From: Lachnospiraceae bacterium
GTDB lineage: Bacteria; Bacillota; Clostridia; Lachnospirales; Lachnospiraceae
DNA: 64,000 nucleotides
Direction of reading: 5' to 3'
NCBI GenBank assembly: GCA_017617395.1
Contig: JAFZWG010000072.1
Span: 124,001 to 188,000 of the forward strand
The translations under genes and the position numbers were made by a program. Below are positions 41,903 through 50,956 of this stretch, one piece after another. The notes beneath the pieces were generated by a model that searched no databases, was not told where the DNA came from, and saw only the letters and a program-made list of their open reading frames with translations. Every line of letters begins with the position of its first letter. Positions within the stretch are counted from its first letter, which is position 1.

Positions 41903-42334
41903 ATGTTAAACATCGGCGGACTTCACCAGGGCGTCGTCATCGACCACATCAAAGCCGGCCAGGGCATGCAGATCTACGAGTATCTCGAGCTTGGCAAGCT
42001 GGACTGCTGCGTCGCCATCATCAAAAATGCGACTTCCAACAAAATGGGCCGCAAGGACATCATCAAGATAGAAGGTCCGATCCTGCCCGACCTCGACGCG
42101 CTGGCCGTGCTGGACCCGGACATCACCTTAAACATCATCGAAAACGACGTCATCGTCGAGAAGCGCCGCGTGCGTCTTCCCGAGGAGGTTACGAACATTC
42201 TGCGCTGCAAGAACCCGCGCTGCATCACCTCGATCGAGCAGGAGCTGCCGCACCGCTTCCGCCTCACCAATCCCGAGAAGCGCATTTACCGCTGCGTCTA
42301 CTGCGAGCAGAAGTACAAGGAGACCAACCTGTAG
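41903..42334 (+). CDS. pyrI: Aspartate carbamoyltransferase, regulatory chain
   Basis: PyrI binds the nucleotide effectors of ATCase and holds the catalytic trimers together. The 143-residue protein has the allosteric domain (HIKAGQGMQIYEYLEL, CCVAIIKNATSNKMGRKDIIKIEG) and the C-terminal zinc domain with four cysteines in CKNPRC and CVYCEQ. AAGGAGG lies before the ATG. A copy of the related word CAAAAATGC occurs at codons for K-N-A. It ends the only plus-strand operon of the window and converges on the SPFH gene. Confidence 0.96.
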   Translation: MLNIGGLHQGVVIDHIKAGQGMQIYEYLELGKLDCCVAIIKNATSNKMGRKDIIKIEGPILPDLDALAVLDPDITLNIIENDVIVEKRRVRLPEEVTNILRCKNPRCITSIEQELPHRFRLTNPEKRIYRCVYCEQKYKETNL

Positions 42335-42389
42335 GACTGCTCAGGCTTTGCACAATTGTGCGTAAGCATTTTCCGAATCGAAACAACCA

Positions 42390-42424
42390 AAAAGCACCGG
42401 CCGCGCAAGGCAGTCGGTGCTTTT
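42390..42424. terminator. Bidirectional terminator between pyrI and the SPFH gene
   Basis: AAAAGCACCG and CGGTGCTTTT form the outer stem, with GCC/GGC nested inside. T runs follow on both strands (TTTTC on plus, TTTTTGG on minus), so it serves both convergent transcripts. A copy of GGAAAATGC in minus orientation (42366-42374) lies beside it. Confidence 0.87.
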
Positions 42425-42507
42425 CTCATGTATACTTTTATCTCCCGCAATCACTTGCGGTTTCCTTTGGAAAAAACTTCACATAAATGTTTGCGTGTGT
42501 TCCCGGA

Positions 42508-43497
42508 TTACTCCGCGGAACCGTCGGAAGCATTGTTCTTGATACCGGCTGCTTCCACAACACCGGTTGCAAGGCCCGCAAGGCCCTGAATCTCGGAAGG
42601 AATGATGATCTTCGTGGACTTGCCGTCCGCCGCCTTGGCAAATGCCTCCAGGCTCTTAAGGCGCAGTACCGAATCGGTAGGAGCCGCCTCGTTGAGGAAC
42701 TTCAGACCGTCCGCGTTCGCCTGCTGCACACGAAGGATTGCTTCCGCCTGACCTTCTGCCTCGCGGATCGTAGCCTCCTTCTTCGCCTCTGCGCGAAGGA
42801 TTGCGGCAGCCTTCTCAGCCTCGGCCTCGAGGATTGCGGACTGCTTCTTACCTTCGGCCACCAGAATGGTGGACTTCTTCTCGCCCTCGGCGATCAGGAT
42901 GGACTCACGGCGCTCACGCTCTGCCTTCATCTGCTTCTCCATGGCGTCACGGATGGCAGCCGGCGGCATGATGTTCTTGAGCTCGACACGGTTGACCTTG
43001 ATGCCCCAAGGGTCGGTCGCCTCATCGAGCAACTGACGCATCTTGCCGTTGATCAGCTCACGCGAGGTGAGCGTCTCATCGAGCTCGAGGTCACCGATGA
43101 TATTACGAAGCGTCGTCGCGGTCAGGTTCTCGATTGCCATCATCGGGTTCTGAACACCGTAGGCGTACAGCTTCGGGTCGGTAATCTGGAAATATACGAC
43201 CGTATCGATCTGCATCGTTACGTTATCTTTCGTAATAACGGGCTGCGGCGGAAAATCCACAACCTGCTCCTTCAACAACACATCCAATGCGATGCGGTCG
43301 ATAAACGGTGCACGAAGATGAATTCCTACGCCCCACGTTGCCTGGTAGCCGCCGAAGCGCTCCAGAATATACGCATGTGCCTGCGGTACCACGCGGATGC
43401 ATGTGACCGCGAGCAGGATCAGAAGAACGACCGCGATTACAATCACGACTGTGGTGGGCGAAAGATCAACGCCCGAACTCTCCAAAAAACTCAACAT
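42508..43497 (-). CDS. SPFH (stomatin/prohibitin, band 7) membrane protein
   Basis: A 329-residue SPFH-domain protein of the QmcA/stomatin type. One membrane segment near residues 15-37 (TTVVIVIAVVLLILLAVTCI) leads into the band 7 domain (VPQAHAYILERFGGYQATWGVGIHLRAPFIDRIALDVLLKEQVVDFPPQPVITKDNVTMQID). A long alternating Ala/Glu/Lys coiled coil (~185-260) and a short C-terminal tail follow. Such proteins oligomerise into rings and organise membrane microdomains. The partner NfeD gene lies immediately upstream, the usual pairing. Confidence 0.9.
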   Translation of the reverse strand: MLSFLESSGVDLSPTTVVIVIAVVLLILLAVTCIRVVPQAHAYILERFGGYQATWGVGIHLRAPFIDRIALDVLLKEQVVDFPPQPVITKDNVTMQIDTVVYFQITDPKLYAYGVQNPMMAIENLTATTLRNIIGDLELDETLTSRELINGKMRQLLDEATDPWGIKVNRVELKNIMPPAAIRDAMEKQMKAERERRESILIAEGEKKSTILVAEGKKQSAILEAEAEKAAAILRAEAKKEATIREAEGQAEAILRVQQANADGLKFLNEAAPTDSVLRLKSLEAFAKAADGKSTKIIIPSEIQGLAGLATGVVEAAGIKNNASDGSAE

Positions 43498-43502
43498 AAC
43501 AA

Positions 43503-43937
43503 TTACCCCTCCTTAGGTACTACGATAACTTTGACACCTTCTACTTTTGTGATCAGGACCATCTCCCCTGCGGGAATCGGTCCGTAACCGTTTGCGGCAC
43601 GCGCGGCCCATTCCATTCCGCCGAGCGATACTCTTCCGGTGCCGTCCTCATTGTTCACGGCCACGGTAACTTTTCCGAGTTGTCCGATAACCGTATCCAC
43701 GTTCGTCGGAATACGCCTTTGATTGAAGCGTTTGACTACCGACGGGCGCACCAGGAACAGGAAGGCTGCGGCGACAACGACAAATGCCACGCACTCAACC
43801 ACAATCGAATCTGCGCAAAAGCTCGCGATCATTGCCGCAAAGCCGCCGAACGCAAACCAGATGCTTGTCAGCGCCAGCGTGCAAAGCTCCACGAGAATAC
43901 ACACGATCGTGATTGCCAGCCAAAACCAAGGACTCAT
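43503..43937 (-). CDS. NfeD-like membrane protein
   Basis: A 144-residue NfeD-type protein. Two to three N-terminal hydrophobic segments (ITIVCILVELCTLALTSIWFAFGG, VECVAFVVVAAAFLFLV) are followed by a C-terminal OB-fold: GQLGKVTVAVNNEDGTGRVSLGGMEWAARA...GEMVLITKVEGVKVIVVPK. NfeD proteins pair with SPFH proteins, as here with only five bases between them. It is the first gene behind a strong promoter with an inverted repeat over the start site. Confidence 0.88.
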   Translation of the reverse strand: MSPWFWLAITIVCILVELCTLALTSIWFAFGGFAAMIASFCADSIVVECVAFVVVAAAFLFLVRPSVVKRFNQRRIPTNVDTVIGQLGKVTVAVNNEDGTGRVSLGGMEWAARAANGYGPIPAGEMVLITKVEGVKVIVVPKEG

Positions 43938-43973
43938 AGTACAACCCCCTTTCGCAACCTTTGTTTACCTTCA

Positions 43974-44003
43974 ATACAATTTGGTTGACTTCGTAAATTG
44001 TAT
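43974..44003. promoter_or_regulatory. Inverted repeat at the nfeD-SPFH transcription start
   Basis: ATACAATTT and AAATTGTAT, a perfect 9-base inverted repeat with 12 bases between the arms, begins about seven bases downstream of the -10 element. The location fits a repressor operator; as RNA it could also form a hairpin at the very 5' end of the message. Confidence 0.55.
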
Positions 44004-44010
44004 TTACATA

Positions 44011-44039
44011 ATCATACTACCACGGTTGCGGTTTGTCAA
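44011..44039 (-). promoter_or_regulatory. Promoter of nfeD-SPFH
   Basis: Minus strand: perfect TTGACA (44034-44039), 17-base spacer, TATGAT (44011-44016). One of the best promoter matches in the window. GGAAAATGC on the plus strand (44042-44050) touches its -35. Confidence 0.85.
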
Positions 44040-44052
44040 GAGGAAAATGCAG

Positions 44053-45147
44053 TTATTTCTTGTTTTTCCGGCGTTCCTTGCCTTCTTTCTTTATATCTTT
44101 AGAAGACTCCTCGCTCTCGGCGGTCTCCTCCTCACCGTTTGTCACGATGATGCGGTCATCCTCGAGCTGAAGTCGGATGCGGTTGCCCTTCACGCCGATG
44201 GCATCGAGCATTTCACGCGGAAGCTGCACACGGCCCGCGCGGTCGAGGATGGCGAACTCATCGTGCGTCTCCTCCTCTACAAAGCCTTTGAGCAGGGAAG
44301 GATCCGCAAACTCCTGCTTGATGATACGCTCGCTGCTGGTCTTACCGTCTCGCATCATCACGACACGCTTTACCTTCTTAGCGAGGTTGATGTCGTGCGT
44401 TACGATGACGATGGTGATGCCGAGCTCGGTGTTGAGTCTGCGGAACACATCCAACAAAGCGTCGGACGTTCTCTGGTCAACCGAACCGGTCGGCTCGTCC
44501 GCAAGCAACAGCTTCGGACGATTTGCAAGCGCGATGGCGATTGCGATTCTCTGCTGCTCGCCGCCGGACATCTGATTGAGGCGGCTGTCCTTTTTGTGCG
44601 CCATACCGACCAGATTGAGAAGGTCAAGCGCACGCTTCTCGACGTCCTTGTTGTCGCCGAAGCGGATCGGCAGCTCGACGTTCTGAAGAGCCGTCAGATA
44701 CGGGAAAAGGTTTCTTGCGTTGTTCTGCCACACGAAACCGACTGTATTTTTCTTATAATCGACAAGCTGGCTCTCGGTCATCTTGAAGAGGTCCTTGCCG
44801 TCCACATAAAGCTTTCCGGCACTCGGGCGGTCAAGTCCGCCGATCATGTTGAGGAACGTCGACTTACCGCTACCCGAACTACCGATGATGGCAATGAACT
44901 CGCCCTTCTCGACCTTGAGCTCCAGACCCTGCAGCGCCAAAACCTCGGTCTCCTTCGTCTTGTAAATCTTGACGAGGTTTTCACACAGGATCATGACGTT
45001 GTCGCCGAGCTGGTCCTCGAGTTCGCCCTGCGTGTTCTTCGCATAGGCCTGCATGAAGGAGTCGCGCAGCTCCTGGGAGATCACGGAATCGCGGATGTCG
45101 GAGGCGTCGAGCGATGCCTTGTCTACGGTTTTGTTGTCTTCACTCAT
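44053..45147 (-). CDS. ABC transporter ATPase (MacB/LolD class) with C-terminal AbrB-like domain
   Basis: A 364-residue ATPase. After a ~50-residue N-terminal extension, the ATPase domain has IIGSSGSGKSTFLNMIGGLDRP (Walker A), LNQMSGGEQQRIAIAIAL (signature), KLLLADEPTGSVDQ (Walker B) and VIVTHD. Residues ~295-338 form an extra module: FAILDRAGRVQLPREML followed by DAIGVKGNRIRLQLEDDRIIV. This matches the AbrB/SpoVT-type swapped-hairpin pattern (hydrophobic-D-x-x-G-R-(V/I)-x-(L/I)-P-x-E) usually found in transcription factors and antitoxins. A Glu/Lys-rich tail ends the chain. It is the last gene of the export operon and overlaps the preceding ATPase gene by four bases. Confidence 0.88.
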   Translation of the reverse strand: MSEDNKTVDKASLDASDIRDSVISQELRDSFMQAYAKNTQGELEDQLGDNVMILCENLVKIYKTKETEVLALQGLELKVEKGEFIAIIGSSGSGKSTFLNMIGGLDRPSAGKLYVDGKDLFKMTESQLVDYKKNTVGFVWQNNARNLFPYLTALQNVELPIRFGDNKDVEKRALDLLNLVGMAHKKDSRLNQMSGGEQQRIAIAIALANRPKLLLADEPTGSVDQRTSDALLDVFRRLNTELGITIVIVTHDINLAKKVKRVVMMRDGKTSSERIIKQEFADPSLLKGFVEEETHDEFAILDRAGRVQLPREMLDAIGVKGNRIRLQLEDDRIIVTNGEEETAESEESSKDIKKEGKERRKNKK

Positions 45148-45848
45148 CGCAGCTGCTCTCCTTTGCCGTGGTATTCGGTGTTGATGATCTCACCGTCCTG
45201 AATCTCATAAACGACATCTCCGTAGCCCATGAGTTTCGTGTCGTGCGTCGTCATGACGAACGTGATGCCCTCCTTCTCGATCAGCTCCTTGAAGATTGCG
45301 ATAACCTGGAGGCTGGTCGCGGAGTCGAGCTCGCCGGTGGGCTCGTCGGCGAAGATGATCTTCGGCTTGTGTGCGATGGCTCTTGCGATGGCAACTCGCT
45401 GCTGCTCACCGCCGGAGAGCTCCTGCGGCATGTGCGTCGCACGCTTCGAAAGTCCGACAAGCTTGAGGCACTCCATCACGCGCTCGCGGTAATCGCCCTT
45501 GTAGTTCGCAAGCCGCAGCGCATATTCCACATTTTCATACGCATTCATCACCGGGATCAGAGCGACAGACTGGAAAATGTATCCGATCTCATGTCTGCGG
45601 AGCACCTCGCGCTCCTTGTCGCTCGCCTTGGAGATGTCCTTGCCGTCGAAGATGACTGTCCCCGACGTAGGCGCATCCAACGCACCGATGATATTGAGAA
45701 GTGTCGTCTTGCCGGAGCCCGAACGACCCTTCAAGATCGTCAGGGTGTCCTCCGGAACAACAACACTGATACCCTTTAAGGCAAGGAAGTCGCCGCCGGC
45801 AACCGGAAAGCTTCGCGTGACCGCTTCGGTTCGTAAGATTTCTTTCAT
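45144..45848 (-). CDS. ABC transporter ATPase (MacB/LolD class)
   Basis: A 234-residue ATPase with all motifs: [22 protein letters not shown] (Walker A), [22 protein letters not shown] (Q loop), [19 protein letters not shown] (signature), [16 protein letters not shown] (Walker B) and FVMTTHD. It belongs to the FtsE/LolD/MacB class that powers FtsX-type permeases and usually acts in mechanotransmission, not in ordinary transport. It follows the 950-residue permease by 12 bases and overlaps the second ATPase gene. With two different ATPases and one double-module permease, a heterodimeric motor is plausible. Confidence 0.92.
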   Translation of the reverse strand: MKEILRTEAVTRSFPVAGGDFLALKGISVVVPEDTLTILKGRSGSGKTTLLNIIGALDAPTSGTVIFDGKDISKASDKEREVLRRHEIGYIFQSVALIPVMNAYENVEYALRLANYKGDYRERVMECLKLVGLSKRATHMPQELSGGEQQRVAIARAIAHKPKIIFADEPTGELDSATSLQVIAIFKELIEKEGITFVMTTHDTKLMGYGDVVYEIQDGEIINTEYHGKGEQLR

Positions 45849-45860
45849 AGCGCCTCCTTA

Positions 45861-48713
45861 TCAGTCTTCGCCAAGCTTCAACGCCTGGTTGATCTTAATC
45901 TTGGACAACAACGCGGAGATGACGGCGATGCAGCCGGTCAGCATCAGCGTGACAACGACAGCGATCTTCACCAGATCGGAGCCCGACATCACGATCTTCG
46001 CGGGCAGCGTCTCCACCTTCGGCGAGTACGCGATCTGAATCAGCGGCAGGAACATCTTCGAAGCGAGAAGCCCGATGCCTGCGCCGAAGAGGATCGGCAG
46101 GATCGACCCGAAGACATGCTCGTTCACGAGCATCCGGATCAGCTCTCCCATCGACATACCCATCGCGCGGTAGATACCGAAGATGAGCTCTCTGGAGCGG
46201 ATCGACGTGATCCAGAAGATCAGGAAACCGATCGCGCACAGTACCAACACGACGATAAATGTGATGGTCAGCATACCGTTCGTAATCTGGAAATACGGAT
46301 CGTTTTTGAGGCCGATCATATCGTTGGAGAGGTCGGAAAATTCCTTGAAAGTGATCTTGTTCTCCTCCGCCCATTTGTAGAAGAAATCGGTGCTGCCCTC
46401 AATCTTCAGCCACACTTCGTACGGAACCACGGGATAATCCAGCAACACGTTGTCGTAGTTGCAGACCGTCAGATACACCGGCTTCATCTCAAGCTCGCCG
46501 GTCTCGGTCTTCATCTCGCGACTGTTCTCATAGCCGGGCCAGTACTCCACGATGTCAACAACCGTAAAGCTCTTGCGTCCCATGGACTGGCGCGTCTCGT
46601 CGAAGCGCTCGAGCGTCAGGCTGTCGCCCACCGCATAACCGCAGGCATCCGCAAGATTCTTGGAGATGATCACTCCCTCGGGATTTTGCGCAAGCTTGTT
46701 CAGATTCTCGTACCAGTGGTGCTCTGTGACACCGTCAGGCATCTGCGCCGTATTGCCGAACTCGTAGGTGTTGATCGCGAACATCTCGACATTGCTGATT
46801 CCATTGCCGCCAAAGATCACCTGCGCGTCCGTATCGTGGATCACGCGGGTCATCGAGACGACGCGGTCGGCATTTTCCTCGGCCATCCGCTCGAATCTGG
46901 TGTAATCACCCTCGTTGTAGCGAAGCTTCGTCGCGTAACCCTGGCGGATGCTCGAGACGTTGTTCGCCCAGTTCTCCTTCACAACCAGATCGGCGCCGTC
47001 GGTGTAGCTGATGCGTTCCTCCTCGTTCTGGTTGACCGTTCTCGCGATATTCGCGTTGAAGATACCGAGAGCGATTGTGAGCACCAGGAACACGGTGATG
47101 AAACTCTGCTTATGAATGTCCCTCGTAATCTGCAAAAATGACGCGTACTCCGCCGGTTTCCACGACTTGCGTCCGATGCGGAAAATGAGCGACGACAACA
47201 GCGGGATCACCCGCAGGAATACGATCGCGCAGCTTAGGATGAACAACGACGCCGAGAAGAACAGCATCGGATTGACCGCCTCGCCATTGGCGATGGCCTT
47301 CATCAGTTCATCCTTCTGGTTGTTGAAATCGTAAAAGCCGTACAAGGCAAGTGCCAGCAGCGCAAAATCAAGGAACATGCGCTGCCACAACGGCTTGTTT
47401 TTCTTTCTCTTGTGAGCCTTCTGCTCAACGATACTGAAGCGTGCGAACTTCAAAACCGGCAGCGTCATGATCAGAATGCCGCTCGCGCAACTCACAAGCG
47501 CGTACAGAAGCGATTCTCCCGTGATGCGTACATTTAGCGACTTGCGGCCGACAAACTCCAGGAACGCGTTCGTGGAGCCGAAGACGTGACACAGAATGTA
47601 GCCGAACGGAATGCCGATGATCAGCGCGATGCCGCCTAGGATCGCGGACTGAAGCAGGTACGTCAAGATCAGCTGCAGCCGGCTGACGCCGCGGCTTTTG
47701 AGCATTGCGATCTCACCCTGCTCGATATCGATAACCTGGTTGGAAACCATGAAGATGAATACAGCCAAAAGCACCAGGATCGGCACCTGCAGAATCCACA
47801 TCGTCGCTTCCACCTTCGAGGAATCCTTCAAAAACTGCGTGAAGATCTCCTGATAGTTGCAATATACCGAGTACAGGCAGTCGGTCGTCTTGTAGTCCGT
47901 CTCGAGCTTCTCGAAGGTGTCGAGCATGCGCTGCACCTGCGGTATCTCGATGTCGGAGTAATCGTACAGAAGGAAATACTTCGCGTGAATGTTGCCGGAG
48001 ACCTCACCGCCCTCCAGGAACTTGTTCACGAAGATCGACTGCGGGATGAAAAATTCATCCTGATACGACAGCGGATCGTTCACCCAGTAGAGATCCTGCG
48101 TGTCCTTCGCGCGGAACACACCGCTCACGCGAATCTTCACCGGCTCTCCCGCAAGCGTCACCACGCCGTACATCTCGAGCTCGTCACCGATGACGATGTT
48201 CGAGGTCAGATACACCTTCTCGTTGATGATACAATCGATGAAGCCGTCCGCTCCGATCTCGTTTTTATACATATCGCCGTAGATGATCTCGATATGCTCA
48301 TCAAGGTTCGAGAGCGACGCAAGCTTCATCTTGATGCTGCTTAAGCCGGAACGGCTCACAGCGAATTTCGCATCCTGCTGGAACGTGTGCTCGAACAGCG
48401 TAACCTTCTGCGTCGCTTTCTGCTCGAACATCTTCTCCGCGTCATCCGCGACCGTGAGATAATCATTAAAATACCGGGACGAATGGCTCGTCAGCCGCGT
48501 CTTGCTGAGTCTCGAATCCAGCGTGAGAAGGCCCGGATACTGGTTGGTCTCCTCGAGATAGCCGCTCATGCGCTTGGTGAGCATTTTCTGAAGAGCCGCG
48601 CGCGAATACATCGGGTTGCAGCAAGCGATGCCCACCAAAAGAACATTGCCGATCAAAATACTGAGGATCAGCCATTTTTTGTTTAATAACTTTTGTAAAA
48701 TAAACCGAAACAT
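45861..48713 (-). CDS. Large FtsX-type ABC permease (two FtsX modules)
   Basis: A 950-residue permease. A first membrane segment near the N terminus (WLILSILIGNVLLVGIAC) is followed by ~270 extracellular residues. A three-segment FtsX core (ILVLLAVFIFMV, ILGGIALIIGIPFGYIL, LLYALVSCASGILIMTLPVL) comes next, then two more segments, a second extracellular domain of ~270 residues (~540-810) and a second FtsX core (TFIVVLVLCAIGFLIFWI, HVFGSILPILFGAGIGLL, IAVVVTLMLTGCIAVISALL). EIAMLKSRGVSRLQL and ELIFGIYRAMGMSMGEL are the two ATPase-coupling segments. Both halves are in one chain, so one copy could engage both ATPases. Confidence 0.9.
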   Translation of the reverse strand: MFRFILQKLLNKKWLILSILIGNVLLVGIACCNPMYSRAALQKMLTKRMSGYLEETNQYPGLLTLDSRLSKTRLTSHSSRYFNDYLTVADDAEKMFEQKATQKVTLFEHTFQQDAKFAVSRSGLSSIKMKLASLSNLDEHIEIIYGDMYKNEIGADGFIDCIINEKVYLTSNIVIGDELEMYGVVTLAGEPVKIRVSGVFRAKDTQDLYWVNDPLSYQDEFFIPQSIFVNKFLEGGEVSGNIHAKYFLLYDYSDIEIPQVQRMLDTFEKLETDYKTTDCLYSVYCNYQEIFTQFLKDSSKVEATMWILQVPILVLLAVFIFMVSNQVIDIEQGEIAMLKSRGVSRLQLILTYLLQSAILGGIALIIGIPFGYILCHVFGSTNAFLEFVGRKSLNVRITGESLLYALVSCASGILIMTLPVLKFARFSIVEQKAHKRKKNKPLWQRMFLDFALLALALYGFYDFNNQKDELMKAIANGEAVNPMLFFSASLFILSCAIVFLRVIPLLSSLIFRIGRKSWKPAEYASFLQITRDIHKQSFITVFLVLTIALGIFNANIARTVNQNEEERISYTDGADLVVKENWANNVSSIRQGYATKLRYNEGDYTRFERMAEENADRVVSMTRVIHDTDAQVIFGGNGISNVEMFAINTYEFGNTAQMPDGVTEHHWYENLNKLAQNPEGVIISKNLADACGYAVGDSLTLERFDETRQSMGRKSFTVVDIVEYWPGYENSREMKTETGELEMKPVYLTVCNYDNVLLDYPVVPYEVWLKIEGSTDFFYKWAEENKITFKEFSDLSNDMIGLKNDPYFQITNGMLTITFIVVLVLCAIGFLIFWITSIRSRELIFGIYRAMGMSMGELIRMLVNEHVFGSILPILFGAGIGLLASKMFLPLIQIAYSPKVETLPAKIVMSGSDLVKIAVVVTLMLTGCIAVISALLSKIKINQALKLGED

Positions 48714-48721
48714 GGCTCCTC

Positions 48722-50947
48722 CTAGTGAACGATAATCGTGTCGCTGTCCTTAAGACCGTCGACGATCCAGCACTGCTTGCCGGAAACCCGCATCACGCGG
48801 ATATAGCGCTTCACGGCACATCCGGACTCGTCATACACCCAAACATACGCCTTGCCCTTGCTCGTCTCATGCTCTTCGCTGTCGAACTTGTAGGACTCGG
48901 CCTCCTCATAGATCGGCTCCTCTTCGACCGGACCCCAGCCGCCCCAGCCGCCCTGCTGATTGTTGGGCTGCGTGGTGGTCTTCTGGGTCGTCTCGGTCTT
49001 CGGATTGTGATAGACGAGGGATTCGTCGATCACCATACATCCGCCGATGTTATACTCATCGTAATACAAAACGCTCGTAGGTCCCGTCTCCGCGTAGCGG
49101 TCCGGCTCATCCAGCGCGACGTAGATGACATTCTTGTCGTTCACATCGTCCGGACGGACATTTGCCGCAGAGATGATGTGCGCAGGAAGCTGAACCTCAA
49201 CCGAGTCCACCGCGGAGCTCAGGGTCACGCTCTGTCCGTAGCGAAGTCGGGTCGTCTCGGACGGGGACTCGATGCAAATGCAGTACGAATTCAGGTCGTA
49301 CATGTCGAACAGAATCTGTCCCTCTGCGATGTCGGTTCCGACCTTGTACTTGGAGATACTGCTGATCACACAGTCCTTCTCGGCGCAGATAGTCACCGAC
49401 TGATCGGTCCAGGCCTCAAAATTCTCAATCCGCTTCGTAAGCTTCTCAATCTGCTCCGCCGCTTCCTCGTCGAGCTTCGCGATCTCTTCCTTCAGGTCGT
49501 CGCGGTCAAGCTCCGCCAGCGAGTATTCCAGAGACGAGCGACTGATGTTGCGCATGCGCTTCTCCAGATCCTCGATCTTCTTCTCAATCGCCTTTCTGGC
49601 TTCCTCGTAGTCGTCCGTGTATTTGCGGAGATCGACTTTGGCCTGCTCCTGATCGGCGCGGCCGACCGAGGACTTGACCGTAAAGATCGGATCGCCCTTC
49701 TTCACGGTGATGTCCGAGATGCCCTTGACATGGATCTCGCTGATCTTGCCGGGAACCGGATTTTCAAACGGCTCCGTGATGCGTGCAACCTTGCGCGCAC
49801 CGGTGCAGCCGACATTTTCCTTGTATGTGATCGTCGTTGGCTTCTTGGTCTCGTAGGCGACGCCGAATCTCGCAAGATTCTTTGCCACAAACACGACATC
49901 GCCCTCCGACAGTCCCGAGGTAATCTCGGTATCGTTCAGGCCGGACTCGCCGACCGTCACCTCGCGGGTCTCCATATAACCCTCGCGGACGATCGTCAAC
50001 GAATACTGCGTCCCGTACTTTGTGATGGCCGACGTGGGCACCGAAATCACCGGAGTACCGGTCGTTCTCGTGAAGACAAACTGAACATAGTCACCGATCT
50101 TCACGCTGTCCTTCAAGTCCGCCATAAAATACGAATCGTACTTGTTGCCGGTGCGCTCGAGCTTGTACACTTCCTCCTCCGTGTACGGAAGGTACGTGAC
50201 ATCGTACTCGTCCTCACCGATCTTCGCGGTAACATTCGAATACGAAGCGTAGTCCGATGCGGACACATAGCCGCAGGCGAGCAGCTTCGTGCCGTCCTTG
50301 GCAATCGACAGGAACGTCCTGTCCTTGACGATCGCGTCACCGTCCTCCGCAACGCTCAAGTACACGATGGTGCCGTCGCAGGGCGCGTACACCTTCGCAT
50401 CCGCAGCCTCCTGCTGCTTCTTCTCGAGCTCCTCGCGCTCCTTTGCGATCTTCTTGGCCAGCTCCTCGTGGCTGCGGTCAAAATTCAGCTGCATCTCCTG
50501 CATCTGCAGACGCAGCATGCGTCCGTCGTAGGAGCTGCCGAGCATGTTCGCATAGTTTCGAATGTTCTTGATCTGCTTGTTGAACTGTTCCAGATCGTAA
50601 TCGTACTCTGTCTGCTCGCGCACAAGCGAGAGCTCGAGGCGCTTGATGTCCTCCTCGAGGTTGGGGTTGAGCTCCATCAGAAGCTGACCTTTCGTCACGT
50701 GCTCGCCGAGCGAAACGCCAACACGGTACGCGGACGTATCGTAATCAAACTTCATGTCCACGCACTCCGGAACAACATACCCTCCGGTGCTCTGCACGAC
50801 CGTCATCGGCGCCTTCTTCACGACGCACACCGCGTTGGCCGTTTCAACCGGATATAAAAGCTCGGGGACTTCGACCTTCTCCCCGCAGCCGGTGAAGGAA
50901 AGCATGAATACCGTCACCGCTAAGAACAATGCAATTCGCTTCTTCAT
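48722..50947 (-). CDS. Tandem-duplicated efflux adaptor (HlyD/MacA-like) lipoprotein
   Basis: A 741-residue lipoprotein (lipobox SFTGC near residue 21) built of two adaptor units in series. Unit one has a lipoyl-like half (VVQSTGGYVVPE...GEHVTKGQLLMELNP), a coiled-coil hairpin (~100-185) and the second half (APCDGTIVYLSVAEDGDAI), then a beta-barrel. Unit two repeats this: PGKISEIHVKGISDITVKKGDPIF, a charged coiled coil (~435-535) and AEKDCVISSISKYKVGTDIAEGQILF. A Gly/Trp/Pro stretch (QQGGWGGWGPVEEEP) near 680 precedes a short last domain. Typical adaptors are 350-450 residues. Fusion of two would give hexamer-like rings from trimers. Confidence 0.87.
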   Translation of the reverse strand: MKKRIALFLAVTVFMLSFTGCGEKVEVPELLYPVETANAVCVVKKAPMTVVQSTGGYVVPECVDMKFDYDTSAYRVGVSLGEHVTKGQLLMELNPNLEEDIKRLELSLVREQTEYDYDLEQFNKQIKNIRNYANMLGSSYDGRMLRLQMQEMQLNFDRSHEELAKKIAKEREELEKKQQEAADAKVYAPCDGTIVYLSVAEDGDAIVKDRTFLSIAKDGTKLLACGYVSASDYASYSNVTAKIGEDEYDVTYLPYTEEEVYKLERTGNKYDSYFMADLKDSVKIGDYVQFVFTRTTGTPVISVPTSAITKYGTQYSLTIVREGYMETREVTVGESGLNDTEITSGLSEGDVVFVAKNLARFGVAYETKKPTTITYKENVGCTGARKVARITEPFENPVPGKISEIHVKGISDITVKKGDPIFTVKSSVGRADQEQAKVDLRKYTDDYEEARKAIEKKIEDLEKRMRNISRSSLEYSLAELDRDDLKEEIAKLDEEAAEQIEKLTKRIENFEAWTDQSVTICAEKDCVISSISKYKVGTDIAEGQILFDMYDLNSYCICIESPSETTRLRYGQSVTLSSAVDSVEVQLPAHIISAANVRPDDVNDKNVIYVALDEPDRYAETGPTSVLYYDEYNIGGCMVIDESLVYHNPKTETTQKTTTQPNNQQGGWGGWGPVEEEPIYEEAESYKFDSEEHETSKGKAYVWVYDESGCAVKRYIRVMRVSGKQCWIVDGLKDSDTIIVH

Positions 50948-50956
50948 GGCTTCCTC

